From positions 4,715,001-4,779,000 of the forward strand of contig WPIO01000003.1 in NCBI GenBank assembly GCA_009760855.2: 64,000 bases of DNA. Direction: 5' to 3'. The first letter of the stretch is position 1; every line of letters begins with the position of its first letter. Made by a program: the position numbers and the translations under genes. A model generated the notes under the pieces. That model made no database searches. It saw nothing but the letters and a program-made list of their open reading frames with translations, and had not been told where the DNA came from. Below are positions 1-11,714 of the stretch, in pieces. This DNA is from Cristatella mucedo (lineage: Eukaryota > Bryozoa > Phylactolaemata > Cristatellidae).

Positions 1-137
1 TTTGTTTTTCAAGCATGATTTTACATACTATTCTATTGCGTATCACTTTGCAGCAAATGTAAAGCGCCTAGAAAGAGATTAAGTTCTCTGAGGGCGCTTT
101 ATCAAGTGCAATATTATTATTATTATTATTATCTACA
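1..137 (+). mobile_element. 3' end of L2/CR1-like LINE, cut by window edge
   Basis: Only the last part of the 3' UTR is present. It carries the family's terminal motif (GTAAAGCGCCTAGAAAGAG then GTTCTCTGAGGGCGCTTTAT) and a (TTA)n tail. The same ending closes the plus-strand copies at 5650 and 41190 and, inverted, opens the minus-strand copy at 42321. The element body lies outside the window. Confidence 0.85.
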
Positions 138-192
138 AAGTAATTCAGACCATTTTATAAGATCTTTCCTTCCGAAGAATGGTTTCGACAAA

Positions 193-345
193 GGAGCTGG
201 CTTGGTCTAGCGGTTAAGGTGCTGGCTCCGACCAAGTCTGACTGAGGTCATGGGCTCGAGCCCCGAGGCATATGTGAAGCACCTGAATAGAGATTAAGTT
301 CTCTTGGGGCGCTATAGAAATAAATTATACATGATATATCATTAT
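193..345 (+). mobile_element. tRNA-derived SINE with a LINE-like 3' tail
   Basis: The head has a tRNA-like internal promoter: an A-box-like stretch near 203-219 (TGGTCTAGCGGTTAAGG) and a B-box-like GGGCTCGAGCCCC at 252-264. The tail (CACCTGAATAGAGATTAAG, then TTCTCTTGGGGCGCTATA) is a variant of the LINE 3' end seen just upstream at 60-110, followed by AT-rich (TTA/TA)n sequence. A tRNA head plus a tail copied from a partner LINE is the classic SINE layout. The inference is that the L2/CR1-like LINE supplied the enzyme for its movement. Confidence 0.75.
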
Positions 346-450
346 TATGATATTTATTACATTACTAGTATATTTATTATTATTAATATTATTATTATAG
401 TATATATTATATATATATATATATAATACATATTATTATTATTATATATA
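346..450. repeat. AT-rich simple repeat tail (TTA/TA)n
   Basis: Runs of TTATTATT and TATATATA follow the SINE directly and are best read as its expanded microsatellite tail. Confidence 0.8.
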
Positions 451-984
451 AGGACGACCAATGCCAATATTAAAGCAAAATAATTATTTTTATGACTTAG
501 TGAGCATGCGCTTTTGTCTGTGCTTGCCTCCTTTGCGAGCGTGGCAATAAATGTATTATACAAACTAATATCCCAAACAAAAGATTACTTTAAATAACTT
601 CAACTGAATTTTTCAGCATTAGTCAAATGGTTTGCAGTTTTGCAATTCCTCTTGCTTGTTTGAGCATGACTCCTGGACGTTCATTACCGTTCCATATTTT
701 AACTCTTCATTGGATTTGAAAACTGACTGAATAAAGAGTTTGTGGACGTAGGAATACAAGTAGATTGACCATAGATGCCAATTCAACTCCAATAAAATAA
801 AATGCTACCTATTCAAAATGAAGTAACAAAAACAGTGTTGCTTGACGCTACAATTAAGTCTACTATCCTACATCATAATGCTCCAGCTACAATTACTATG
901 CATTCTGTAAGAAGCATGGTCTGTTGGGGTCGTAAGTATAAGTTTCTAATCAATGTCGAACATTGATTTCTTAATATTTTATTT
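451..984. other. No recognisable feature
   Basis: AT-rich sequence without a convincing exon, repeat or RNA gene on either strand. Confidence 0.5.
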
Positions 985-1450
985 AACAAGATGGCTTTTT
1001 GGGAGGCACAGGGGAAAGATCTGATGCAAAGGATATTTGATTATGTCTATTATGCATGGCAGCAGCAAAGACATACATCATATATGTAGTGAGGTGGAAG
1101 TAGGTACTAGAGGGATAATCACCCTATTATGTGGGAGATGAATTTTAGGATGAGGTCACCGTGGTTGCCTGGAATGCTGACAGTAAAGTGGATCACGGAA
1201 TTGAAGAAGACATTCTGTGTGGTTTTCGCTGAACGATGGGAGCCCAGAAGTAATATGGCTATCTAAGGGATGGACGATTTAATCTCATTTACTTTGCTGA
1301 AAAAAAGCCATAGAAGCCCACTCATTTAGATCGCTTTAGGAATAAGTAGGTAAGGAGCTAGTCTGGAAGTGATTTAGCGATGGTTGATTGTAGACATGAG
1401 CATGTTGCTGTTGCTTATGCAAAGTAAAATAATATTGTTAATATACTTGG
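985..1450 (-). mobile_element. Old LINE fragment, EN-RT linker region
   Basis: The reverse complement aligns with the linker between endonuclease and reverse transcriptase of the L2/CR1-like family. Stretches around 1140-1165 (GATGAGGTCACCGTGG) and 1350-1400 match the equivalent parts of the minus-strand copies at 28060-28380 and 14540-14570. No open frame survives, so this is an old truncated copy. Confidence 0.55.
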
Positions 1451-2030
1451 CATTGCTAAGATATTATCGACTTGTCGTGGTTATTCCACTTTGTATTCGA
1501 AGATACATGAAACAAGATGGTTAGATCAACTATAGCCGTTTCAAAAAGACGCTAGAGTCCAACAAATAAATCTTACCTTTAAGTTAGAGCTCCTCTGAAA
1601 GTCTTTAAAGTACGAACTTGCAAAAAATATTGCGATGGTAAGCCAAACATGTGGAGACCATACTTTGCAACACGACTAACCTCTGAACTTGGGATGAATG
1701 GTCGTTGATTCTAAATACTCTTCTTCTTCATCTTAAAGTAAAAACAGCAGTTACATCTGATTTTAAAAAATTAAGATGTTTTACCGCAGTCTTGAGCACA
1801 ACAATCTAAGAAAAAGAGTTGTTTTTGCAGCAATATAATGAGACGATTCAAACAGTCTGGATAAATCATCTAATCATGTAACCGCTGGATGTAGACGCCT
1901 GCTTATCATACTTTACCAGCCAACCTGTGGAATGAAAGTAACTTCAGATAAGCGTTTCCCTCAAAAGTAGCTGAGCACATACAATTCCGAGTAGATGTCA
2001 ACCAGTGATCACTCGTCTATTTATATCGTA
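1451..2030. other. No recognisable feature
   Basis: Nothing supportable; short ORFs only. Confidence 0.5.
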
Positions 2031-2615
2031 GTCCTGACATAGAGAGCTCTAACGAGCATTCGTGTTCTTTGCACAACCCTTCCGAAAACCGAAGTTCTTG
2101 CGAACATCGTATACGGAAACGATATAGCTAAGACCTGTTTACAGTTATTCTGATTGTTATTTGATCACAATGCGTAAGAAATTACGTGCCTATGGATATT
2201 TAAACGCTTATCACTTCGGGCTGCAGGTTCTCCCAAGCTGGCCACTGCCTTAGCTAAGCTGGGGGCTAGTAACCTGCACCGTAGGTATGATTGACAGCAG
2301 CTGCTATCGCTTCGTCATCGTGGATCAAAGTCATTTCAAGATATAAATGCTGTTGCTAAGATTCGTGAATAATTTATTAACAAAGGAAAAGCACCCTGTA
2401 GCCGCCGTGGTGGCCTGAGCCGCAAGGTCAGACTCGGCTCATTGGGTGGGAACTTCGAGCTGAGTTCCCACTCGTTTGGTATTCCTACCATTGCGTCGTA
2501 CTGCACAGCATGCTCCCCCACTAGCCACAGTGTAAATCTCTCTAACTTCGTGATCGTTAGGCCTGTTATAACTCCATCGGCCAGACTTAACGCTTGCATT
2601 TGAAATCATAGCTCA

Positions 2616-3344
2616 ATGTGCAATAAGCCTCTGGTAATAAGCGACCTTATTTCTGAAAATGGTATCGTCCTGCTCGCCCTATCTGAAAATTGGCTAAAAT
2701 CAATAAATTGCCCAACAATTAAAGATGCTACTCCGTCTAGTTTCTCATTCTTTCACACTCCTAGATCGATCAAAACTGGAGTTGGAGTCGCAATTATCGT
2801 TCGCTCAAAATTCTACTTCAAGCCATTTGTAGTACCCTCGATGCAGTCTTTTGAATCAATTGTCTTGGTCTCATCCGAAAACAATATACCAATAGTGGTA
2901 GTAGTCTATCGCTCACCATGTACCAAATCCTTCTATATCTCAGATTTATCCGATCTCATTTTGATTCTGTGTGCAATAAATCGATCCTTCTTCGTTATGG
3001 GTGATTTCAACGTTCACTTTGACAACTTATCTGAGGCTTTCAGCACCGAAGCTCGTGCATTGACAGACTCACTGTATCTTGTGGCTGATGTGCATGGCCC
3101 TACTCACATCAAGGGTTACCCACTCGATCAAATTATCTCATGCAACTGCACGTTGTCATCACCAAATCCTGCTTATCTGACCACATGCAGATCTCATTCA
3201 ATCTACAGTGTACGCCCACCTCCTCCTCTAAAAAAACCTGTTAATTGCGACACCTCAAGACCCTTGACATCGATGCTGTCCGTACGAGAATATCTGCTTC
3301 ACCCCTTCTACTCAGTCCTCCCTCCAATCCGTCATCATTGGTAG
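2616..3344 (+). pseudogene. Endonuclease segment of LINE copy A
   Basis: 242 codons in the apurinic-like endonuclease (exonuclease/phosphatase fold) that nicks target DNA for reverse transcription. Visible landmarks: ISENGIVLLALSENWL, where the family has ETW; a VVVYR strand; and MGDFNVHF, the conserved GDFN box, near 2996-3019. The SDH box near the end is lost to the frameshift. The ATG at 2616 is not the true start, because the equivalent frame in copy C is open far upstream of it. Confidence 0.75.
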
Positions 3345-4918
3345 ATAGCTACAACACGACAATAGCTGACACGCTCGACGAGTTTGCACCTCTGACCAAG
3401 CACACTGTGCGCCTCAGCCCGGACGGCCTATGGTTTACCACAGACATTAAACTAGCCAGGTCTACTAAGCGAAAGCTTGAAAAAGCAGACACAAGATCTG
3501 GACTGACTGTCAATCTACAGGCATATGAAAACTACTGTTAGTCGCACCAATCGATCCTAGCAAAGGCCAAGTCTAGCTTCTATAAAACATTGTTGAATCA
3601 CAGATGCACCCTTTAAAAATGCTGATGTTGACGATCAAACATCTATGCAACTGCTCCCAGGTTAGCTCCTTACCTAATGATCCTTGTGATGATCTAGCCG
3701 ATCGTTTTTCTCGATTCTTTGTGCTAAATATAGACGAGATAAAGGAATCCATCCCCACGATCACAATATCTCCACTAGAATGTTTTCCCCGATTCCTGGC
3801 CGCACTTCAATGCCAACATTTGGGAAGGTCACTAGTGATCTAGTCTTGAAGTTTGTATCTCAATCAAAGTAGATAACATGTTACTGGACCCTATTCCCAC
3901 TGTCCTGCTCACATGTTGCATTGATCTGCTGCTGCCATGCATAAACAACATCATTAATATGTCATAAGCCTCAGGTCATATCCAAGAACCTTTCAAAAAG
4001 CTGTTGCTAAGCCACTTCTCAAGAAATCGACACTAGACCAAGGAAACCTGAGCCAATACCGCCCAGTCTCCCTTCTAGCAGTCCTATCAAAGACACTGGA
4101 ACGTGTCGTGGTGGACCAGCTGAACTCATATATTGAAACCTCAAACCTTGCTAGTAAGTTCCAGTCTGGCGTTAGCTCTACACACTCCACAGAGTCAGGA
4201 TTGTTTCAGGTATACAACGACCTACTTAGGAATGCAGACATGGGTAGAGTGTCTCTGCTTTTTTTTGCTCGATCTTTCGGCAGCTTTTGATACCACCAAT
4301 CACACAATTCTTGTAGAGCGATACTGATCTCGCCTGGGCATCACTGGCACTGCTCTGCAGTGGCTCAGGTCCTATTTCAGTGGGAGACTCCAGAGCATTA
4401 CCGTGAATGTACAAAGATCATCTGAGGTACCTCTGAAATTGGGCGTTCCCCGGGGCTCCATGCTAGGTCCGGTTCTTTTCACGGTTTATACTCTCCCTCT
4501 TGCTGATGTGATTGCTAAGCAAAATCTAGGCTTTCACATCCATGTGGATGACACTCAAGTTGTACCTTTGCTTTGATCCCTCACATCTTCGAGCACTTCA
4601 AATTCTCTCAACTCACTAGGAGCGTGTATTGATGACATCGGCACCTGGATGGCAGCTAAGTTTCTAAATCTAAATGACGATAAAATAAATTTACTAGTGA
4701 CGGGCAAACCCAGTTTGATTCACAAATTGTAAAGGCTGCATCTTAAAATTGGCTCTGTCAGCTTATCTCTAATTGAATCAGCTTGAAATCTAGGTGTCAT
4801 ATTCCAAAGTGACCTCTCCTTAGACGACGGTATTAGCTACTCATTCAAATCGGCCGATTTTCAGCTTCATAAAATTGCTAAAATTCGGGCTTGTTTAGAT
4901 TGGGACACCACATTAAAG

Positions 4919-5302
4919 TTGGTCTATGCATTTGTGAAATCTTATTTTGAGTTCTGCAACTCACAGCTCACTGGTCTACCGGCATGTGCGATCCAGCGAT
5001 TGCAGCTGGTGCAAAACTCAGCAGCTAGGCATGCCTTTCGTGAGCTTCACAGTTTATTTATTACTCCACTTCTCGCCGACCTGTACTGGCTACCAGTCAA
5101 GCAACGGATTGACTTCAAGGTTGTGTCGCTCACTTTTAGGTCACTTCATTATTTTGCTCCAGTCTATCTCTCAGATATGCTTCCCCATGAGGCCAAGCAT
5201 CGTGCCACCAGCTTTTTGGAATCCAACAGTCTACACATACCCCATACAAACCTCAAATTTTTTGGAGACCGTGCATTCAGTTCGTATGCACCCAAAGCCT
5301 GA
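4919..5302 (+). pseudogene. C-terminal RT-thumb segment of LINE copy A
   Basis: 127 codons matching the end of the LINE polyprotein: FCNSQLTGLPACAIQRLQL, then LLADLYWLPVKQRIDFK and LTFRSLHYFAPVYLSDMLP. The same stretch is better preserved on the minus strand at 42555-42959. The frame breaks before the natural stop, which explains the overlapping second frame. Confidence 0.75.
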
Positions 5303-5650
5303 AACTCGCTCCCGACTTGAGACAGAAAATCCCCTCACCAGACCACATTTAAAAAGAATTTAAAAACACACCCATTTAGGACAGCATTTAGTGGGTCCCT
5401 GTGATTTGTCCTAGATGTGCTTTTGTATGCTGACACTGTACATGCTGCCACTGACCACATTCACATGCTGATTCTGTGCATGTCACTCCTAACCATGTAA
5501 TTCATTTTATTTGTTTATTAAGCATGATTTTACTTACCATTCAATTGCATTTAACTTTGCAGTAAATGTAAAGCGCCTAGAAAGAGATCAGGTTCTCTAA
5601 GGGCGCGTTATCAATTCCATTATTAACATTTTTATTACTATTATTATTTT

Positions 5651-6359
5651 CCTGCAACAAAAAGAATAAACCAAGAACCACTTACTATTCCTTAAAGGAG
5701 TGACCGAAGTGCTAGCGGCCGATGGTGCTAACGAATTGGCATAAAGGCTAATTTCTATCGCTATTTAAAAACCAATACATCTATGCAGTAAATCTCTATA
5801 GGGTCTAGAATTATTTCTCGTGCATATGGTACACTAGTTAAATTTCGTTTAGTGATATCAGATACCACCACAGCCTAAGTTTAAAAGATTACGGGCTTAG
5901 TAATTATTCCACGGTAGCAAAGCTCTGACTTGGTGGATAATTGAAGGACTTTAATTATTACGAAGACAATTTAAGTCTGCCAATGGTCTTGAGGTCAATA
6001 ACTTGTTATTGTGGGTAAATATAAAGAAAATGCAAAACCTATCTGTCTGATAATTAAATTATTACTATACAAATTAATTTATCAGACCGAGAGTATTAAA
6101 ATATTATCATTAACTTTATCGATTTAAATATACATGAAGGAAAATAGTCTCATGCCACCATGATGGAAACCAGAAGCTAAATATAAAAAATCAAAATAGT
6201 ACCTATATTTGCATCATATGTGACTTGCTACTTAACTGGTTAGACAATGTAATGCTGGCAAGCATGTCACTAGATAGGCCAGGTACATGCCTACATCTTT
6301 TTACGGCTTCCTTTAATGAGTAGCTTTGTCCTATGTAAAGGCAATCACTCTCATGTATA
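5651..6359. other. No recognisable feature
   Basis: AT-rich DNA between two LINEs; no exon or repeat recognised. Confidence 0.5.
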
Positions 6360-7540
6360 CTTAATTTTAATAATCAAGTTATATGTGATAAAGCACCTTC
6401 AGAGAGCTCAAGCCCTTTCTAGGCTGATTAAATATGCTGCAGAGGAAGCACGATTTAAATGGATTGTTGTAGCCTACTCAATAAACGACAAGAATAATAA
6501 GGTTAGGGATGACATGCCTAAGATCAGCATGCAAGTACAATTAGTGGCAGCATGCACTTTGTCAGCACCCATAAGCACACTCAGGACGAAAAACATTGAG
6601 AAACTAAATGATACGACCAATAGACCCGTTTTTAAATTATTTTTAAATTTGGTCAAGTTAAGAGATGTCGTGATTTGAATGGATAGTGACTTCCAGGCTT
6701 TGGGTTCACACGAATTAAAGGCTCGGTCTCCAAAGAATTTGAGCTTTGTGCAAAGTATAGGTAATCAATTAGATTCCAAAAAGTGAGTTGACTATTTTAG
6801 TCTGGTAGGGGAGCTGGTCTTATTGGTAACCTGGTACCAAAGAATAAAGAGCCCTGGAGATCAGTGACAAAATCTTGAAATGCATTGCTTGATTGGGAGC
6901 CTCTGCCGGTCAGTTATAAGAGGTGAGATGTAGCAACTGTGAGGCTCAAGACTGCTAAGCCTTTATCCACAGTTTTACAGCAGCTGGAAAATATTGAGTG
7001 CACTGTCTGACAGGCTAGCCAGCAGTGTGCTACAGAAGTCAATACGGGCTGTAAAAATAGACGGACCAATTTAGACGTCGTTGGCTCGTCTAACAAGCCC
7101 GAATTGTGTTATTGTTATATACCTGAATGTAGGCGAACTTGACTGTGGAGTTGTTGTGGTTATCTAATGAATAATCACCTTGGAACGTGACACCTAGATT
7201 TAATGCGGATTCAACAGGAGACCCTGAGACAGCCGGGTTTGAGCGTTAAGCTTCACAATATTTGACTGACCCTTATTTTGCCTCTAACTAGTAAGACGGC
7301 CTAAACGTAACTCGTAGGTCCATGTTCTTATGCCAGTAATACATCAAGAAGGGATTTGAGGGAATCTGATGGGTTGGAGGGTTGGATGGGATCGAACCAA
7401 AGGTACAACTGTGTGTCATCATCATAGAAGTGAAAGCCTTGATTGTGTTTGGCTATCGAGTCGGCATGAAGGATAATATTCATCGTAAAAGAACTGGACG
7501 AACGTAATGACCCCGAGGTACCCTTATATCAGAAGATCCT
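6360..7540 (-). mobile_element. 5'-truncated LINE copy, diverged
   Basis: The 3' end faces left: a remnant ATT-rich tail and the terminal motif (TTCAGAGAGCTCAAGCC, inverted) lie near 6390-6410. The 3' UTR and C-terminal region follow, and the copy stops in the RT near 7540 (the palm region after VPQGS). The open frames on the plus strand at 6316-6678 are antisense shadows. Divergence from the young copies is marked. Confidence 0.75.
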
Positions 7541-8340
7541 CGGAGGATAAGTAAATATTAGCCCACTAGCAGTTTAACATGCAGACTGACTTGATTATTT
7601 AATTAAACTATACGGTGCTGTCTAGGTCTGCTATCGTTTTACATCGTCAGGGCATTAAAACTACTTCCCAAAACTATCCTCACTTAGCTGCACCATTTAT
7701 ATAGAGCATATGAGTACTAGCTTCGATAGGTATTGGTTATATAAGTTTCGAGTTGGTGCACTCTTCACTAGTTTAGCATTTTAATTGGACAAATAATGTA
7801 ATACACATGCCAGTGATTCATCAGAAAGTCGTATTGCATTCAGAATTTATTACTGCCTCATGAAGATTAGCTAAGCTAGTTGTGTTCGACGATTTAAGGC
7901 AGGTGATCAAGAAAGAGCTAGAAACCCATAGCATCCAAATACTTCCGTTTTCAATAACCTAGTCTTTGGAGCCGGCTATATTCCTGATAGCAATTAGCCA
8001 ATTGGAGGCAGCATCGCCCTACCGTTTATTCCAATTCCAAGCTTGATCGCCTGACAACTGCATTAGCATCGTGTGATGCTGGCTCATTTTGAGCACTATG
8101 AGACCTGCTAACAGAGCCGGAGAAAGCCTTACTCTGCAATACCGAAGAGTTGCATGAATACGGCCCATTCTAGTGGTGCATGATATGCAAAACGGTTTAT
8201 TAAAATGTCAAAATCTTAATTTTAAAGTTAGTCTTGTTTCCTCTGGACTCAGTAGCCTGCCAAGGTGAACACATCACTCCATTTTCCGACTGTCATAATT
8301 AATCAAATTCAAATGAGGAACTGAGAAGTTCTGTACTTAC
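7541..8340. other. No recognisable feature; possible intron or 3' flank
   Basis: If the exon at 8341-8733 belongs to a gene, this would be its downstream intron. I could not find the next exon here. Confidence 0.4.
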
Positions 8341-8733
8341 CACAAATGGATGGCGATACTGGTTGAGATACAATGCTCAGAGTATGCGTTCCATTGTTGG
8401 CCTTGACGAAGCAATAGAAGTATTTTTTTTCCACAACCACATACTGCCATTTTACAACAACCTTTACAGTCAGCTGTGAAGGATTAGTTTCCGTAATCAA
8501 AACTATCTCGCAAGATCTTAGCAGAGCCTTGTATTTTTCAGCTAAGTATGAGATATCCTTAATACCACACATTGTAATCCAACGGTCCACATTCGGCTCA
8601 TCTTCATCTGAATCTGTATATAATAACTTCAGCTCAACGGGATCAACGTCTGAGTTGCGAATCCATTTATAGATGCACGTAAAATGTACCAGTGTGTTAT
8701 GTGATACGCAATTAGGTATTTTCAGTTCAATAT
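8341..8733 (-). CDS. Ig-like domain exon (phase 1-1) of a putative cell-surface protein
   Basis: An open stretch with strong splice signals on both sides. The acceptor is a pyrimidine-rich tract ending TTTTTATTGTAG, just above 8733; the donor GTAAGTACAG starts at 8340. The exon is 393 nt, a multiple of three, and begins and ends after the first base of a codon. Such phase 1-1 exons are typical of shuffled extracellular domains. The protein has VHFTCIYKW near the start and YFYCFVKANNGT near the end, resembling the B-strand Cys-x-x-x-Trp and F-strand Tyr-x-Cys of Ig folds. An acidic insert (TDSDEDEPNVD) lies between, and NGT is a possible glycosylation site. Its phase fits the leader exon at 10424-10541; the joined codon would be GAT. 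The Ig assignment is inference from motif spacing; the exon call itself is firmer. Confidence 0.55.
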
Positions 8734-8929
8734 CTACAATAAAAATACTTAATAGTTTCAACTAGTTTTAATGATTTTTTCACAGTCCAAGTGCGTATAT
8801 AAAATAATTTAATAGGCTATATTAAGTTATTTATGCAACATTCCGAGGTCTCAGAAAGAGCATACTTTAAAATGCACCAGGCAGTAATGCGAAAGTAAGC
8901 TGTTAGTATTTAGGAGCACTTTAAATTTA

Positions 8930-9420
8930 CCTTGCACCATTCATCTCTCATATGCAGTGCCTCCAAATCTAGCGATGGATAGACTTCAAGATTTTGTCAC
9001 ATACTTGTGGGTCCCTTCGGTCTCTGGTTCTCCTCCAACTATCTGAAATACTCTATAAAACAGGCTTAGAATCATGAAACCTGATGTTCTGGCTCAAATC
9101 GTTTAGCCACACGTCATACGAACCTAGAAGCTCTTCAGATAACTTATGTAGTTGCTATGCTCTCAAAGCCTGGAACTTATTACCAGGGCACTCCACAACG
9201 CACCAGAGAGGAAAATGATCGAAAGAAGCTAACAGCGTACCTGTTTATAACATAATTTTGTTAGTTGTTTTGGTTAGTTCTTCGTGTGCACATACCTGCC
9301 TAAGCGATGCCTGTTCTTGAGGTTTTTGCCAGCAATAATTTAATAATGCTTTCTATGTTGCATCTGTAAAGTGCTTCGAACGAGATTGAGCTCTATGAGA
9401 GCCATATACAAATGCATTAT
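8930..9420 (+). mobile_element. 3' fragment of an older LINE subfamily
   Basis: It matches the LINE C-terminal region from the LHWLPVKQRIDFK part onward, then SLRS and YALKAWN-like remnants. It ends in a variant terminal motif (AAAGTGCTTCGAACGAGATT) and a short tail at about 9415. It lies between the putative leader exon and the Ig-like exon, so it would be intronic. Confidence 0.7.
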
Positions 9421-10423
9421 TGTCAACAGAGAGAACAGAAGAGGTTGAATAAGTCGGCTTGCCCAGCAGCCTATGAGACCTTTCAGAAAAACTGTATTAG
9501 TTTGCAATGACTCTAGGCGAATTTAGTGAAGACAAAACAGATTTTGAGGAACGGGCGGTAGCTCATAAACGAGAGCCACGACAAGCCTCTGATTATTGTG
9601 CACCAGTTAAGATTACTAAGGGAATATGTAATGAGCACTTAATAAATGCTTCTGTGATAATATGGATGCAATCTGTCGAAATCGTGATCTTCTACGACTA
9701 CCTAATTCGTATGAAAGCCAGACCTGATTTCGGCCATGTTCCTTGGGTAGACATCAGTTGATTCCAAAGTGGAGGGAATGCTGTCGTCTAATGGCTGTTC
9801 ACCAGGTACATTATGCGGAGTTTTTTTAATTTTGAATCTATACTTAATGCTGTATAGGCAATGCGTCCCCGAGAATGTCAGTAGTATTCTTGACAACGCC
9901 ATTGACCGGCTTGTTCTATCGATTACTGGCTTAAATGGACAATCTGTTTGAAGTTATCTTTGGGCAACCCACAGTCTTCTATTATTTTTTATAATAGTTA
10001 GGGACAATTCTTAAGATAGTGCTTTTAGTGTATTAGGAATAATTTGACAACAGATGCAATAATCTATCTCCTTTAACTGATCAATCACTTTATAGTATAT
10101 ATCTAACCTCTATTCGAACACCTGTACAACAGTTTTCCCTCCCTCATTCTGAGAGGTAGTAACGTAACTTGGAGCACGTAACAACCAACATAATCTGCCA
10201 GATGCGATTTCTTTTTTGGCTAATGTGCACGATCACACCTCCGACACAGGTCCCACAATGAATTTTATATTCTCGAACAATTGAATGCTAAGGCCCCCTA
10301 ATCGCCGAATAAAACCGCTCTCACCAATTGGGGATCTAATTAAGTATGTGTATCTCCGTCTGTAACTCCACAAAGTCATAATGACCATGTGGGTGTTACT
10401 CAATATAGTTTTGTATAGCTCAC
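9421..10423. other. Probable intron; no separate feature
   Basis: It lies between two minus-strand exon candidates. Short ORFs at 9507-9951 show no recognisable domain. Confidence 0.4.
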
Positions 10424-10541
10424 CCACATCGTAAGCGGCTTTCGGTACGCATTCGGTAGCCGACAGACTTCGTCTCAAACAACAAAGAGAGAGTGAGAAG
10501 CATAGCAGAGTCAGGAGAGCAGTTGAGGTAGTGAGTAGCAT
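10424..10541 (-). CDS. Signal-peptide leader exon of a putative Ig-type gene
   Basis: It begins at an ATG and encodes 39 codons plus one base, with a strong hydrophobic leader (LLTLLCFSLSLCC) followed by RRSLSATECVPKAAYDV. A donor GTGAGC follows at 10423, leaving phase 1, which is exactly what the Ig-like exon at 8733-8341 needs. A second copy lies at 41869-41986 with the same 118-nt length, the same ATG and a GT at the same aligned position (GTGGGC), about 80% identical. The reading frame continues open past the donor to 10233, so a 102-residue single-exon protein is the alternative. Conserved length, frame and donor in two copies make a real coding exon likely. Function beyond secretion is unknown. 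Confidence 0.55.
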
Positions 10542-11714
10542 AGGAGCTATAGCAAAGGTAGCATAGCAGCAGCTCAGTACTGCTGAAAAGGATGTGCCAC
10601 AGTCGTCAGTTGGAGAGTAGTTGTTGCTCCACTCTTCGTCGCTTCTCTAATTTTAAGAGAATCACAAAAACTCCTTAGGGTTGAGAGTGATGTTTTGCTA
10701 TCGAAATTATCCTCTTTGCTTCAGTAATAAATTTTTCTGCTGATATATCGTCGCCTGTTGAGTCTTTAAAGTTGGCACTAACTGATATTGCCTACATTGT
10801 TAAGAGAAGCACCTTGACGAATGGAACCCACACCAGCCAATGGCGGTGCAGCCGCCTGCAGTTGCACATCGGTATGACGTTTGACGCCTCAAAGCGAACG
10901 ACTTAGAGGTCTGTGTTTTGTCCTAGCTTCAAGCTGAGACTCTAGAACATCCACTAGCAGCCTCCCTGTAGTAAGTTGTTGTAGTTTTTACATTTTTGGA
11001 ACCAGACGAGGATTAAACGTAGTAGAGTATCGTTGAGTATGTGTCCACTAATAGATTTTCCAAAAATAAATCCACTATCTCACAAAGCATCTTTGACTAA
11101 GCACACGGCCGGCTCTTTTAAATGTGACCTGTAGTTTATCACGTAAGCTAAATAAGTTTTGCCTGACTATGCACAAGCTTTAGGAAGCATAAAAATGTCA
11201 TCTTCTGTCCATCGACCTGTCTACGATGACAACTGTAGATCCTACAAAGATATCCTGGATCAAATCTAGTTTCATACAACAACCTTAAACAAGAAAATTC
11301 ACGTCTTCAAAATTGTATGCTAAAATAAACCTTGAATTGTGGTACCATCAGCTCATTCTACGCGTCATTCTAGAAATTGATACATGCCAAAGTGCAATCC
11401 AGTTTAAGAAAAACGAATAGTGGTGCTGATCATCTGGTTGTACCTGGGAACGTGTGTCAGTCTATTCTAGGCAGTACTTGGTTCCATTTCTTCTGCACCT
11501 TTTTTAAGCATGCCAGAATCAACACCATCAAATAAATCTCGATTAATAAATCGCATAGATCATAACCATATTGATACATTTGATAGCACCTTCAGTGAAC
11601 CTATTATCCTTCTAGGAAATTTACTTTGGTTACACATGTAACAAGATCAAATGGGTATTAATATCACATATCTGTCAAAGGGCCTAATGTGATTGAAAGT
11701 GACAAAGTTCAGGT
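10542..11714. other. No recognisable feature beyond the leader's upstream flank
   Basis: Homology with the paralog at 41987-42030 continues a few tens of bases upstream of the ATG (AGCAGCTCAG, inverted), so some 5' UTR or promoter may be shared. The rest shows nothing. Confidence 0.4.

Larger units (their letters stand above)
2031..5650 (+). mobile_element. Near full-length L2/CR1-like LINE, copy A (dead)
   Basis: The 5' homology with copies at 37563 and 61036 begins at CCTGACATAGAG. In order: 5' region, endonuclease (2616-3344), linker, reverse transcriptase (about 3990-4760, with YIETSNLASKFQSG and a broken SAAFDT motif), C-terminal region (4919-5302), a 3' UTR of about 300 bp, the terminal CGCCTAGAAAGAG motif and a short ATT-rich tail. 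The RT box normally read as YADD appears as HVDD. A 10-bp loss between ATCACCA repeats near 3162 shifts the endonuclease frame, and many further frameshifts follow. At about 3.6 kb this is about the whole element, so it is a rather recent insertion that has since decayed. Confidence 0.9.

Noticed and set aside
6316-6678. 120-codon plus-strand ORF
   Set aside because: Antisense of the 3' UTR and C-terminal region of a minus-strand LINE.
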